Assembly: GCA_026990045.1 (NCBI GenBank)
Contig: JALSIK010000412.1
Coordinates: 1 to 8,149 of the forward strand
DNA from: Chromatiales bacterium
GTDB taxonomy: Bacteria > Pseudomonadota > Gammaproteobacteria > CAMYNG01
DNA length: 8,149 nucleotides
Direction: 5' to 3'
The notes under the pieces were generated by a model. It was not told where the DNA came from. It searched no databases and was given only the letters and a program-made list of their open reading frames with translations. Shown piece by piece: positions 1-5,454 of the stretch. Numbering within the stretch: position 1 is the first letter of the stretch; each line of letters begins with the position of its first letter. Both the position numbers and the translations under genes were made by a program.

Positions 1-1296
1 AAGGCGGAGATCATGATCGACCATTTTCACGAGCAAGTCGTCGCACGAGGCAAGATTGGCGGCAAGGCACGGGCCATGGTGATCACCAATGGCATCGAAC
101 GGGCCATCCAGTATTTTCACGCCTTTTGTGATTACCTGAAGGAGCGCAGGAGTCCCTACCGGCCTATCGTGGCCTTCTCGGGCGAGCATGAGTATGGCGG
201 ACACAAGGTCACCGAGGCCTCGCTCAACGGTTTCCCCAGCAACCTGATACCCGAGAAAGTTCGGACAGACCCTTACCGGTTTCTGATCGTGGCCGACAAG
301 TTCCAGACCGGGTACGACGAGCCGTTGCTCCATACCATGTACGTGGACAAGCCGTTGTCCGGCATCAAGGCGGTGCAGACTCTCTCCCGCCTCAACCGGG
401 CTCACCCGCAGAAGCATGATACCTTCATACTGGACTTTCGTAACGACTCGGACACCATTCAGCAGGCCTTTGCGCCCTATTACCGCACCACGGTTCTCAG
501 CGACGAAACCGATCCCGACAAGCTCCATGACCTCAAGGCGGATCTTGACGCTTACCAGGTCTATTCTCCGGAACAGATCGAGGAATTGGTGAAACGGTAT
601 TTGAACGGTGAAGACCGGGATCGGCTGGACCCGATACTGGATGCTTGTGTTGCCGTGTACAACACGGAACTGGACGAAGACGGACAGGTGGAGTTCAAGG
701 GCAAGGCCAAAGCCTTTGTGCGTACCTATGGCTTCCTGGCGTCGATCCTGCCGTACTCCAGTGCCGAGTGGGAAAAACTCTCCACATTCCTCAATTTTTT
801 GATACCCAAGCTGCCCGCCCCAAAGGAAGAAGACCTCTCCCGGGGCATCCTGGAGACCATCGACATGGACAGCTACCGGGTGGAGGTTCAATCCAGCTTG
901 CAAATCCGGCTTCCGGACGAGGATGGCGAACTGGAACCTGTGCCCGCGGGCGGTGGCGGTTCCAAGCCGGAACCCGAGCTGGACCAACTCAGCAACATCA
1001 TCAAGTCCTTCAATGACCAGTTCGGCAACATCGACTGGAAGGACGCCGACAAGATTCGGAAGGTGATTACCGAAGAAATCCCAGCGAAGGTGGCCGCCGA
1101 CCCGGCTTACCAGAACGCCATGAAGCATTCGGACAAGCAGAATGCCCGCATCGAACACGATAAGGCGTTGCAGCGTGTCATACTGGAATTACTGGCCGAC
1201 CACACGGAGTTGTTCAAGCAGTTTAGCGACAATCCGTCATTCAAGAAGTGGTTGGGCGATACGATTTTCGGGGTAACCTACCAGGACTCGCGGTAA
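1..1296 (+). CDS. hsdR: Type I restriction enzyme R subunit (HsdR), C-terminal part
   Basis: The reading frame is already open at base 1, so this is the 3' part (about 431 codons) of a gene that begins upstream; the ATG at 13 is internal. HsdR is the ATP-dependent translocase and nuclease subunit of a type I restriction-modification complex and works with HsdM and HsdS. What is visible is the end of the second RecA-like helicase domain: a motif V-like segment, VADKFQTGYDEP, near bases 286-324, and a motif VI-like segment, QTLSRLNR, at 376-399. After these comes the helical C-terminal region with a Gly-rich linker near 947-965 and the typical ending FKKWLGDTIFG. The nuclease domain and Walker A lie outside the window. 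Base composition is clearly lower in GC than the downstream genes, which suggests horizontal acquisition. No intrinsic terminator is obvious after the TAA. Confidence 0.94.
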   Translation, partial: KAEIMIDHFHEQVVARGKIGGKARAMVITNGIERAIQYFHAFCDYLKERRSPYRPIVAFSGEHEYGGHKVTEASLNGFPSNLIPEKVRTDPYRFLIVADKFQTGYDEPLLHTMYVDKPLSGIKAVQTLSRLNRAHPQKHDTFILDFRNDSDTIQQAFAPYYRTTVLSDETDPDKLHDLKADLDAYQVYSPEQIEELVKRYLNGEDRDRLDPILDACVAVYNTELDEDGQVEFKGKAKAFVRTYGFLASILPYSSAEWEKLSTFLNFLIPKLPAPKEEDLSRGILETIDMDSYRVEVQSSLQIRLPDEDGELEPVPAGGGGSKPEPELDQLSNIIKSFNDQFGNIDWKDADKIRKVITEEIPAKVAADPAYQNAMKHSDKQNARIEHDKALQRVILELLADHTELFKQFSDNPSFKKWLGDTIFGVTYQDSR

Positions 1297-1548
1297 ATCC
1301 GGTATCAGTGGGTCGTCGGGATCACGTGTGCCGTCGGTTCACCCCCCTCCCGATAGCGCCTGCATGACGTGCGCGCGCGACCTGCGCGACGATCCCCCGT
1401 CCGGGGCGGTGTTCCAGGTGCGCCTGCCCCTGGCCTGAGCGCCATCTTTCGCCCTCATTCATCCCGCCGCCGCCCGCCGGTGCCCGCCCGGCGTCCCCGC
1501 CGCGCGGTGCAATGCAGGCTCCGTTCAACCAGAGAGAGGAGCACTGCC
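1297..1548. other. Non-coding gap between hsdR and the lipoprotein gene
   Basis: About 250 bases. An open frame runs through from 1369 into the lipoprotein gene, but its translation is low-complexity Arg/Pro sequence and it precedes a perfect lipoprotein signal peptide, so I treat it as leader DNA. GC content rises sharply right after the hsdR stop. I see no convincing sigma70 promoter and no U-tract terminator. Only short inverted repeats are present, such as TCGGGA/TCCCGA around 1317-1354. Confidence 0.6.
1536..1541 (+). promoter_or_regulatory. Shine-Dalgarno site fixing the lipoprotein start
   Basis: GAGGAG lies 7 bases before the ATG at 1549, inside a purine-rich stretch (1531-1541). It decides in favour of the ATG at 1549 over the in-frame ATG at 1369, which would put 60 extra residues in front of the signal peptide. 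Confidence 0.75.
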
Positions 1549-2088
1549 ATGTCACAGCCCGTCGTCGCCGTTCTTGCCCTGGCCGCCGTGGCCGCCGCCG
1601 GCTGCGCAGCCCGCGGCCACCATGCCCCGTCCGTTCCGGCACCGGCCGGCGAGCCGCCGGTGACGGCACGGGCACCGGAACCCCTGGCCCGCACGGAACC
1701 GGAGAGCGGCCCCGCTGCGGCCCAGGCGGCCCCGGAGCCGCCTGCGACCTCCACCGTCCATTTCGCCCCGGGGAGCGCGGAGCTGGACGCGGAACAGCGG
1801 GCCCTGCTGGCCCGCCATGCCGAGTACCTGGTCGCCCATCCCCACGCCATGGTCGCCGTCACCGGCCATGCCGATCCCCGCGGCAGCGCCGCGGCCAACC
1901 TGGAACTGAGCCGCCGCCGCGCCGAGGCCGTGGCCGCGGTGCTGCGCGAGCACGGCGTGGAGGCCGGCCGCCTCATCGTGGACGGTCTGGGCGAGGCCAC
2001 CGCTGGTGAAGCCGGTGCCGGCCAGTGGGCGCAGCAGCGCCGCGTGGACCTGGAATACCTGGACGGCTACCGGCTGGGAGAACGCTGA
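1549..2088 (+). CDS. Pal/OmpA-family peptidoglycan-binding lipoprotein
   Basis: A 179-residue protein. Residues 1-18 form a short hydrophobic signal peptide ending in the lipobox AAGC, with Cys19 as the lipidated residue. Ala at +2 predicts Lol-dependent transport to the outer membrane. Residues 20-67 are a Pro/Ala-rich linker. Residues 68-171 are an OmpA C-terminal-like domain that binds the meso-DAP peptide of peptidoglycan: STVHFAPGSAEL (β1), GHADPRG at 106-112 with ligand-binding Asp109, NLELSRRRAEAV at 117-128 carrying the conserved Arg, and WAQQRRVDLEY near the end. The Pal resemblance is strong, but no tol genes are adjacent, so it may be a Pal paralogue rather than the Tol-Pal member. 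It appears to be transcribed alone, with hairpins and a terminator just downstream. Confidence 0.88.
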   Translation: MSQPVVAVLALAAVAAAGCAARGHHAPSVPAPAGEPPVTARAPEPLARTEPESGPAAAQAAPEPPATSTVHFAPGSAELDAEQRALLARHAEYLVAHPHAMVAVTGHADPRGSAAANLELSRRRAEAVAAVLREHGVEAGRLIVDGLGEATAGEAGAGQWAQQRRVDLEYLDGYRLGER

Positions 2089-2104
2089 GTGCCTGCCTCC
2101 TCGC

Positions 2105-2176
2105 CTGGCAGGATGTTGAAAAAGACCGTCCTGGCCTTTTCCACGCGCCGAATCAAGCGTTTACACGCTTGATCCG
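2105..2176 (+). repeat. Dispersed hairpin repeat, copy 1
   Basis: Starts 16 bases after the lipoprotein stop. It has two hairpin modules. Module A (2115-2144) has A-rich and T-rich arms around the loop GTCCT, with a few mismatches in the stem. Module B (2149-2176) pairs CGAATCAAGCGT with ACGCTTGATCCG around a TTAC loop, with one mismatch. The reverse complement of 5694-5798 carries the same two modules and the same lead-in (CTGGCAGGATG here, CTAGCAGGATG there). Position and shape suggest a 3' transcript-end or mRNA-stabilising element, possibly spread as a small mobile repeat. Confidence 0.8.
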
Positions 2177-2178
2177 CA

Positions 2179-2200
2179 GGCGGGGCATCCCTGCCCCGCC
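2179..2200 (+). repeat. Perfect GC-rich hairpin
   Basis: GGCGGGGCA and TGCCCCGCC form a perfect 9-bp stem with a TCCC loop. It lies directly after repeat copy 1 and just before the intrinsic terminator. There is no T-tract of its own. Copy 2 of the repeat carries a different extra hairpin, so this may be a variable module of the same array. Confidence 0.7.
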
Positions 2201-2206
2201 TTGGCA

Positions 2207-2248
2207 GGCCGCCGCGCCCCGCATTCGCGGTGCCCGGCGGCCTTTTTT
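2207..2248 (+). terminator. Rho-independent terminator after the lipoprotein gene
   Basis: GGCCGCCG (2207-2214) pairs with CGGCGGCC (2235-2242), with an inner CCGC/GCGG stem around an ATTC loop, followed directly by six T residues (2243-2248). This is the only textbook terminator in this part of the window. It ends the plus-strand lipoprotein transcript about 120-160 bases after its stop, ahead of the convergent yheU. Confidence 0.85.
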
Positions 2249-2318
2249 GTGCCGTGGCGCACGGGCACCGGGCCGTTGGAAATCCATTGGTGCCGTCGTG
2301 CCCGGCACGAGCGCGCTC

Positions 2319-2555
2319 CTAGCCCTTCGTTCCCCCGCCCCGGTCCGGGGCCGGCGCGATGGTCACCGTCTCGTGCAGCTCGGAGTAGAGGATCACGGCC
2401 TCGCCCCGCTCCAGCTGCGCGCGCACCTGGGCCACCTTCTCCGCCAGGCTGCATTCGCGCTCGCCGTAGTCGGTGCCCTCGCGCAGCACGAATGACTCGA
2501 TGAGCGCGGTGAGCGTCTCCGGGGCCAGGGCCGAGGGGGGCACCACCACGGCCAC
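2319..2555 (-). CDS. yheU: YheU family protein (UPF0270)
   Basis: A 78-residue small protein that aligns from memory almost end to end with E. coli YheU (72 aa): LAPETLTALIESFVLREGTD, then an acidic/basic middle (YGERECSLAEKVAQVRAQLE), then GEAVILYSELHETVTI. The molecular role of the family is not established. The first usable codon is GTG at 2555, 3 bases after the upstream stop. The GTG two codons later (2549) gives an N-terminus (MVVPP) that matches the E. coli MIIP start better, so the true protein may be 76 residues. The Gly/Lys tail is unconserved. It is the last gene of the three-gene minus-strand cluster and is probably translationally coupled to the zincin-like gene. Confidence 0.93.
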   Translation of the reverse strand: MAVVVPPSALAPETLTALIESFVLREGTDYGERECSLAEKVAQVRAQLERGEAVILYSELHETVTIAPAPDRGGGTKG

Positions 2556-2558
2556 GGA

Positions 2559-3062
2559 TCACAACCCCGTGCCGTGCAGGAGCTGGCGCACCAGGCTGGA
2601 CTCGCGCCGGTAGAAACCCTCGGTGTGGAACGACTCTTCCAGCCCCAGCACCTCGTAGTCCAGGTGGTGGCAGAACTCGTGCACCAGGGTGCGGAGGAAG
2701 GTGCGGAACTTCACCAGGCGGCGCCGGCGGGCGGTGCGCATCCACACCGTGATCACCGCCTCGCCGCCCGCCGCCGCCGGCTGGTACAGGCCGTGGAGCT
2801 CCTCGTACCCGGTGCGGGGCCGCGCCTCCAGCACCCGCACCCGCAGCAGGGGCGCGGCCAGGGCCTGGGCCAGGGCGTCCAGCAGGCGCTGGGCCATGAC
2901 CGCCGTGAGCACCCGGTCGCCGCCGGCCAGCGCCCCGGCCAGCCCCGTCACCCGCGAGGGCCAGGCGGCGTCCGGCGGCAGCGCCACCGCGTCGATGGCG
3001 TCGGAGCGGCGATAGACCGCCTGCTGGCGGGGGCTCAGGCGCTGGTAGTAGGCAAAGGCCAC
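2559..3062 (-). CDS. HExxH zincin-like putative metallopeptidase
   Basis: A 167-residue soluble protein starting with GTG; I do not recognise a named family. The key feature is TLVHEFCHHLD at residues 125-135: His128, Glu129 and His132 form an HExxH zinc and catalytic motif on a predicted helix. About 14 residues later, SFHTEGFYRRE (144-154) offers His146, Glu148 or Glu154 as the third metal ligand. A β-strand-like segment, AVITVWMRT (102-110), precedes the active-site helix, as in compact minigluzincin or SprT-like folds. There is no signal peptide or membrane segment, so it is probably cytoplasmic. The N-terminal LSPRQQAVYRRSDAI looks like a conserved recognition segment. It lies between the CULT gene (66-base gap) and yheU (3-base gap). 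Peptidase activity is inferred from the motif only; an inactive zinc-binding protein is possible. Confidence 0.8.
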   Translation of the reverse strand: MAFAYYQRLSPRQQAVYRRSDAIDAVALPPDAAWPSRVTGLAGALAGGDRVLTAVMAQRLLDALAQALAAPLLRVRVLEARPRTGYEELHGLYQPAAAGGEAVITVWMRTARRRRLVKFRTFLRTLVHEFCHHLDYEVLGLEESFHTEGFYRRESSLVRQLLHGTGL

Positions 3063-3090
3063 GGGTGGTTCCCGGCGGGACTTCCACCCG
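3062..3090 (-). promoter_or_regulatory. Hairpin covering the zincin start region
   Basis: On the minus strand CGGGTGG pairs with CCACCCG, the last base of which is the G of the GTG start codon (3062). A competing shorter stem (GGCGGG/CCCGCC, 3074-3092) overlaps it. No clear Shine-Dalgarno is exposed, so initiation may depend on unfolding or on coupling to the CULT gene. In GC-rich DNA this may be chance. Confidence 0.25.
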
Positions 3091-3099
3091 CCATTTTAA

Positions 3100-3119
3100 C
3101 CCGGCGGCGCGGCGCCGGG
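3100..3119 (-). other. GC-rich hairpin after the CULT gene
   Basis: CCCGGCG and CGCCGGG pair with a 6-base loop 9 bases after the CULT stop. On the minus strand it is followed by TTAAAAT rather than a T-run, so it is at best a weak attenuator. It may instead protect the end of an upstream transcript. Confidence 0.3.
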
Positions 3120-3128
3120 CGGGGGACG

Positions 3129-3599
3129 TCAAGCCCCGCCCCCGCAGGGCTCCAGCCGCGGCGTGATGAGGCCGTAGAACGCGGCCTCGGGGGAACGGAA
3201 GCGCCAGCCCAGGTGGCCGCCGCAGCCGGCGCACACGGCCACGGTCCAGCGGTAGCCGGGAAACCAGGTGTGCTCGCCGGTCTCCGGCCCCACCGTGCGC
3301 ACCCCCGGTGCGGTGGCGAAGCAGCTCACGCGGTAGCCGATGCCGTGGGGATTGGTGAAACGGTGATCGTGGGCCCCGGCCACGCTGCAGGCCTGGGCCG
3401 CGTGGGTGATGTGCCGGCCGCAGGCGGTGCAGCACAATCCGCCTTCTTCCGTGTCGCCCTCCACCGCGCGCGCAGACCGCCGCACCCGCCGCCGGGTGGC
3501 GGCGGCCCCGTCACGGGCCAGGCGGGAACGGTCCGGCGCCCAGGGCGCCTCCGCCGAAACGCGGCCGGATGACTCGTCGCTGGTCCTTGCGTCGTGCAT
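3129..3599 (-). CDS. Bacterial cereblon-like CULT-domain protein
   Basis: A 156-residue protein. Start ATG at 3599, supported by AGAGG six bases upstream. Residues 1-52 are Arg-rich and look disordered. Residues 53-150 are a CULT domain (the thalidomide-binding fold of cereblon). The zinc knuckles are Cys57/Cys60 and Cys123/Cys126. NPHG is at 83-86. The ligand pocket is HTWFPGYRW with His110, Trp112 and Trp118, then HLGWRF with Trp132 and Phe134, and the domain ends FYGLITPRL. Spacing equals human cereblon (His378, Trp380, Trp386, Trp400, Phe402). As in other known bacterial CULT proteins there is no Lon-like or DDB1-binding part, so it cannot be an E3 receptor. Its natural role is unknown; binding of glutarimide-like cyclic imides, such as modified protein C-termini, or of uridine-like molecules is plausible. 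It is first in the cluster with the zincin-like gene and yheU. The longer frame back to 3782 is low-complexity and lacks homology. Confidence 0.93.
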   Translation of the reverse strand: MHDARTSDESSGRVSAEAPWAPDRSRLARDGAAATRRRVRRSARAVEGDTEEGGLCCTACGRHITHAAQACSVAGAHDHRFTNPHGIGYRVSCFATAPGVRTVGPETGEHTWFPGYRWTVAVCAGCGGHLGWRFRSPEAAFYGLITPRLEPCGGGA

Positions 3600-3925
3600 G
3601 GTCCGCCTCTGCAGCTTCGCGCCCCCGGCCACCAGTTTACCCCATGGCCGCAGGCCGCCCCGTCCCCGGATCGGGCAGGCAAGCGCTTGATTTGCGGGTG
3701 CCCCCGGCGGGCCGTATCCGTCGCAAATCGCCAGGCGCGCGGCCGCGGGGGATTTCGGGATGGGTTCACCCGACAGCTGCATGAATTTCGTGATGAATCG
3801 CGTTTCCGCGCCTCGATGGCAGGGCCGGGGGCCGGAAGCAGGCCCCGGCCGGATTGCACCCGGGGTGGAGTCCAGGTTCGCCCCTGGTCCTCGACACGGT
3901 GCCGGGGAGCGGCCCGGCGCCCACC
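3600..3925. other. Non-coding region upstream of the CULT gene
   Basis: About 325 bases upstream of the minus-strand cluster, so it should hold its promoter. A possible minus-strand -10 (TAAACT, 3639-3634) has no matching -35, so I do not annotate it. The open frames here translate to Arg/Pro-rich sequence on both strands and look spurious. A palindrome and inverted repeat lie at 3680-3729. A short direct repeat of ATGAAT with 12-base spacing occurs around 3781-3798. Confidence 0.5.
3680..3729. repeat. Palindrome CAAGCGCTTG plus 8-bp inverted repeat
   Basis: CAAGCGCTTG (3680-3689) is a perfect 10-bp palindrome. Overlapping its end, GATTTGCG (3689-3696) is mirrored perfectly by CGCAAATC (3722-3729). 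The stretch CGCTTGATTTGCGG resembles the arm of module B of the dispersed repeat (CGCTTGATTCGCGG on the opposite strand of copy 2), so this may be a collapsed third copy. A regulator-binding site upstream of the CULT gene is the alternative. Confidence 0.4.
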
Positions 3926-4053
3926 CCCCTCACCCCGGCCCTCCCCCGCGATGCGGGGGAGAGGGGGATGGAAGAACCGGTCGCGGCGCCGACCCCCCGC
4001 GGCGGGCCAAAAGACGGTCCCCTCTCCCTCCGGGAGAGGGTGAGGGTGAGGGG
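3926..4053. repeat. MITE-like element with imperfect terminal inverted repeats
   Basis: The left end CCCCTCACCCCGGCCCTC and the inverted right end CCCCTCACCCTCACCCTC match closely. Just inside each end sits a perfect 9-bp hairpin: CTCCCCCGC/GCGGGGGAG with GAT loop (3941-3961), and CCCTCTCCC/GGGAGAGGG with TCC loop (4020-4040). The element is about 128 bp with no coding capacity. Intergenic repeats with this CCCTCACCC...GGGTGAGGG signature are, to my memory, common in GC-rich proteobacteria. I see no clear target-site duplication. It could be mobilised in trans by a transposase elsewhere. Confidence 0.72.
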
Positions 4054-4176
4054 ATCAAAACACGGGTTTTTACTGCTTCTGCAACCTTCCCCGCCCTGAC
4101 CCCTTCATCCCACGGGGAGGGAATTCATGCAACGATCAGGTTCATAGTACCTTTCGGTAATCAACAAGGAGCCCCG

Positions 4177-4194
4177 GTGGCGTGTAGGCTGTGA
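4177..4194 (+). CDS. Possible five-codon leader ORF
   Basis: AAGGAG (4166-4171) lies 5 bases before GTG, followed by four sense codons and TGA (peptide MACRL). The Shine-Dalgarno is the best in this region, better than that of the 59-aa gene 34 bases downstream. No attenuator structure or codon bias links it to a regulatory function, so it may be chance or a remnant of a decayed gene. Confidence 0.15.
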   Translation: MACRL

Positions 4195-4227
4195 CTCATC
4201 CCAACCCGCATTGCGGTAGAGCAACCC

Positions 4228-4407
4228 ATGTCGCAGCACGAGACCATGGAACAGGCGCTGGCCCGGCTGCTCCAGGAATTGAGTCACCTGGAGCGGGACC
4301 CGGAGTACGGCTGGATGGTGGAGCGGGTGCGGGCCGAGTACGCCGGCAGCCTGCCGGCGGTCACGCTTCCCGCCGAACCGGAGTCGGTGGAGCTGGCCTG
4401 CGGCTGA
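4228..4407 (+). CDS. Small hypothetical protein, 59 aa
   Basis: ATG at 4228 to TGA at 4405-4407. The protein begins MSQHETMEQALARLLQELSH and continues LERDPEYGWMVERVRAEYAG, then a Pro/Val tail ending ELACG. It is acidic, with one predicted amphipathic helix and no membrane segment. Codons are strongly biased to G/C in the third position (GAG, CTG, GCC, CGG), like the other native genes, which argues it is real although short. The Shine-Dalgarno is weak (GGTAGAG at 4215-4221). A second in-frame ATG is at codon 7. No family is recognised. It precedes the 270-aa membrane protein by 90 bases on the same strand. Confidence 0.55.
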   Translation: MSQHETMEQALARLLQELSHLERDPEYGWMVERVRAEYAGSLPAVTLPAEPESVELACG

Positions 4408-4497
4408 CCCCGGGGGGCGCGCAACAGGGACCGGGATTTTGCGATAGATTCTTGGCCATGCCGCCCGCCGTCCGGCGGCGCCGGGGGGTGCCTTCCG

Positions 4498-5310
4498 TTG
4501 ATCCAGGTTCTCGGCATCGTCGTCTTCGTCACCTTCCTGTGGCTGGTGGTCAACGCCTTCCGCCGCGGCGGCCCGGCGTGGGGCCTGGTCACCCTGCTGG
4601 TGCCGGCCTTCGGCGCCCTGGTCTACGGCATCGTCCGCTGGGAGGACGCCCGCGCGCCCTTCCTCGCCTACCTCCTGGCCAGCGTGGTGCTGGCCGGCAC
4701 CATGGCGCGCACCGTGTGGCAGGGGTCCATGGAGCTGGTGGACATCGCGCGCCGGCAGCAGAGCGGGGCGGTGAGCCAGGTCGAGGCCGCGCGCCAGGCC
4801 GCCACTGCCATGCAGAAGCAGCTGGACCGCATGCGCGAGGCCGGCCTGATGAGCGACGAGGATTACGAGCAGGCACTGGCACAGATGCAGGAGGAACTGG
4901 CGCGGATGGAGGCCGACGAACCGGCCGCGGAGCCGCCCCCGGCACCGCCCGCCGCCCCGGCGCCGCCGCCCGAGGCGGCCGGGCCGACACCCGCCCCGGG
5001 TGCGCAGCAGCGGGCCGAGCCCGCCGCCGGCCCCCACCGGCCGCCCGAGGCGGCCGCCGCGCCGCCGCGTCCCACCGCCCTGTATCGCCCACCGCCATCG
5101 CCGCGGCCCCGCTGGCGCCAGGTGGCCCCGTCCGACGCGGCCCGCTACCTGGGCCGGCCGGTGATCGTGGTGGACGAGGCGGGCCGCGAGCGCCGCGCCC
5201 GCCTGGTGGCGGTGCGCGAGGGCCGGCTGGTCCTCGAGCGCCGTCTCAAGAGCGGCGCCATGACCTATACCGTGCCCGTGGACCGCGTCCGCACTCTCCG
5301 CGTGCGGTGA
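4498..5310 (+). CDS. Hypothetical membrane protein with coiled-coil and Pro/Ala-rich linker
   Basis: A 270-residue protein starting with TTG at 4498, chosen because GGGGGTG ends 8 bases upstream and the sequence opens straight into a membrane helix. Three hydrophobic segments are at about 2-20, 27-47 and 54-70. Residues 92-138 form a charged helical or coiled-coil region, in which REAGLMSDEDYEQALAQM resembles the short oligomerisation helix of SHOCT-type domains. Residues 139-205 are a Pro/Ala/Glu-rich linker. Residues 212-270 look like a compact β-domain (RYLGRPVIVVDEAGRERRAR, then LVAVREGRLVLERRL and YTVPVDRVRTLRV), possibly SH3-like. The soluble part is probably cytoplasmic. I recognise no named family. 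A hairpin (CCGCC/GGCGG, near 4464-4477) precedes the start. Confidence 0.75.
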   Translation: MIQVLGIVVFVTFLWLVVNAFRRGGPAWGLVTLLVPAFGALVYGIVRWEDARAPFLAYLLASVVLAGTMARTVWQGSMELVDIARRQQSGAVSQVEAARQAATAMQKQLDRMREAGLMSDEDYEQALAQMQEELARMEADEPAAEPPPAPPAAPAPPPEAAGPTPAPGAQQRAEPAAGPHRPPEAAAAPPRPTALYRPPPSPRPRWRQVAPSDAARYLGRPVIVVDEAGRERRARLVAVREGRLVLERRLKSGAMTYTVPVDRVRTLRVR

Positions 5311-5325
5311 TTTCCGGGTGGACGG

Positions 5326-5380
5326 GTCAGGTTCCGCCCCGGTGGCGTTGCGCGGCCGGGTTCACGGCAGGGAACCTGGC
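5326..5380. repeat. Inverted repeat after the 270-aa gene
   Basis: CAGGTTCC (5328-5335) and GGAACCTG (5371-5378) are perfect inverted repeats about 35 bases apart, extendable by one G-U and one G-C pair. There is no T-tract. It lies 15 bases after the stop of the 270-aa gene and upstream of the Arg-rich gene, so it could protect a transcript end or fold in the leader of the next gene. Confidence 0.35.
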
Positions 5381-5454
5381 GCGGCGTTAACCTTCCAAAC
5401 AAGAAAGAAAAGCGGGGGGACGGGTACCGCCGTTCCCGGGAGGAGAGAGGAGCG

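Noticed and set aside
1369..1548. N-terminal extension of the lipoprotein
   Set aside because: Would place 60 Arg/Pro-rich residues before a perfect signal peptide and lipobox; the strong ribosome site supports ATG 1549.
1549..2088. Assignment as the Tol-Pal member pal
   Set aside because: The domain fits, but no tolB, tolA or cpoB/ybgF neighbour is present and the long Pro/Ala linker is atypical, so only the family is claimed.
2105..2248. CRISPR-like array from the successive hairpins
   Set aside because: The hairpins differ in sequence and have no regularly spaced identical direct repeats or spacers.
2161..3435. 424-codon minus-strand frame across the CULT/zincin/yheU region
   Set aside because: The Pro/Gly/Arg-rich translation lies in another frame over three genes with recognisable domains; typical of GC-rich shadow frames.
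3600..3782. N-terminal extension of the CULT protein from ATG 3782
   Set aside because: Extra 61 residues are low-complexity and cross the palindrome region; ATG 3599 has its own AGAGG site.
3760..4194. 144-codon plus-strand frame
   Set aside because: Runs straight through the MITE-like repeat and has no protein-like composition.
4191..5390. 399-codon plus-strand frame
   Set aside because: Overlaps the 59-aa and 270-aa genes in a different frame, composed mainly of Gly/Arg/Pro/Ala; no motif.
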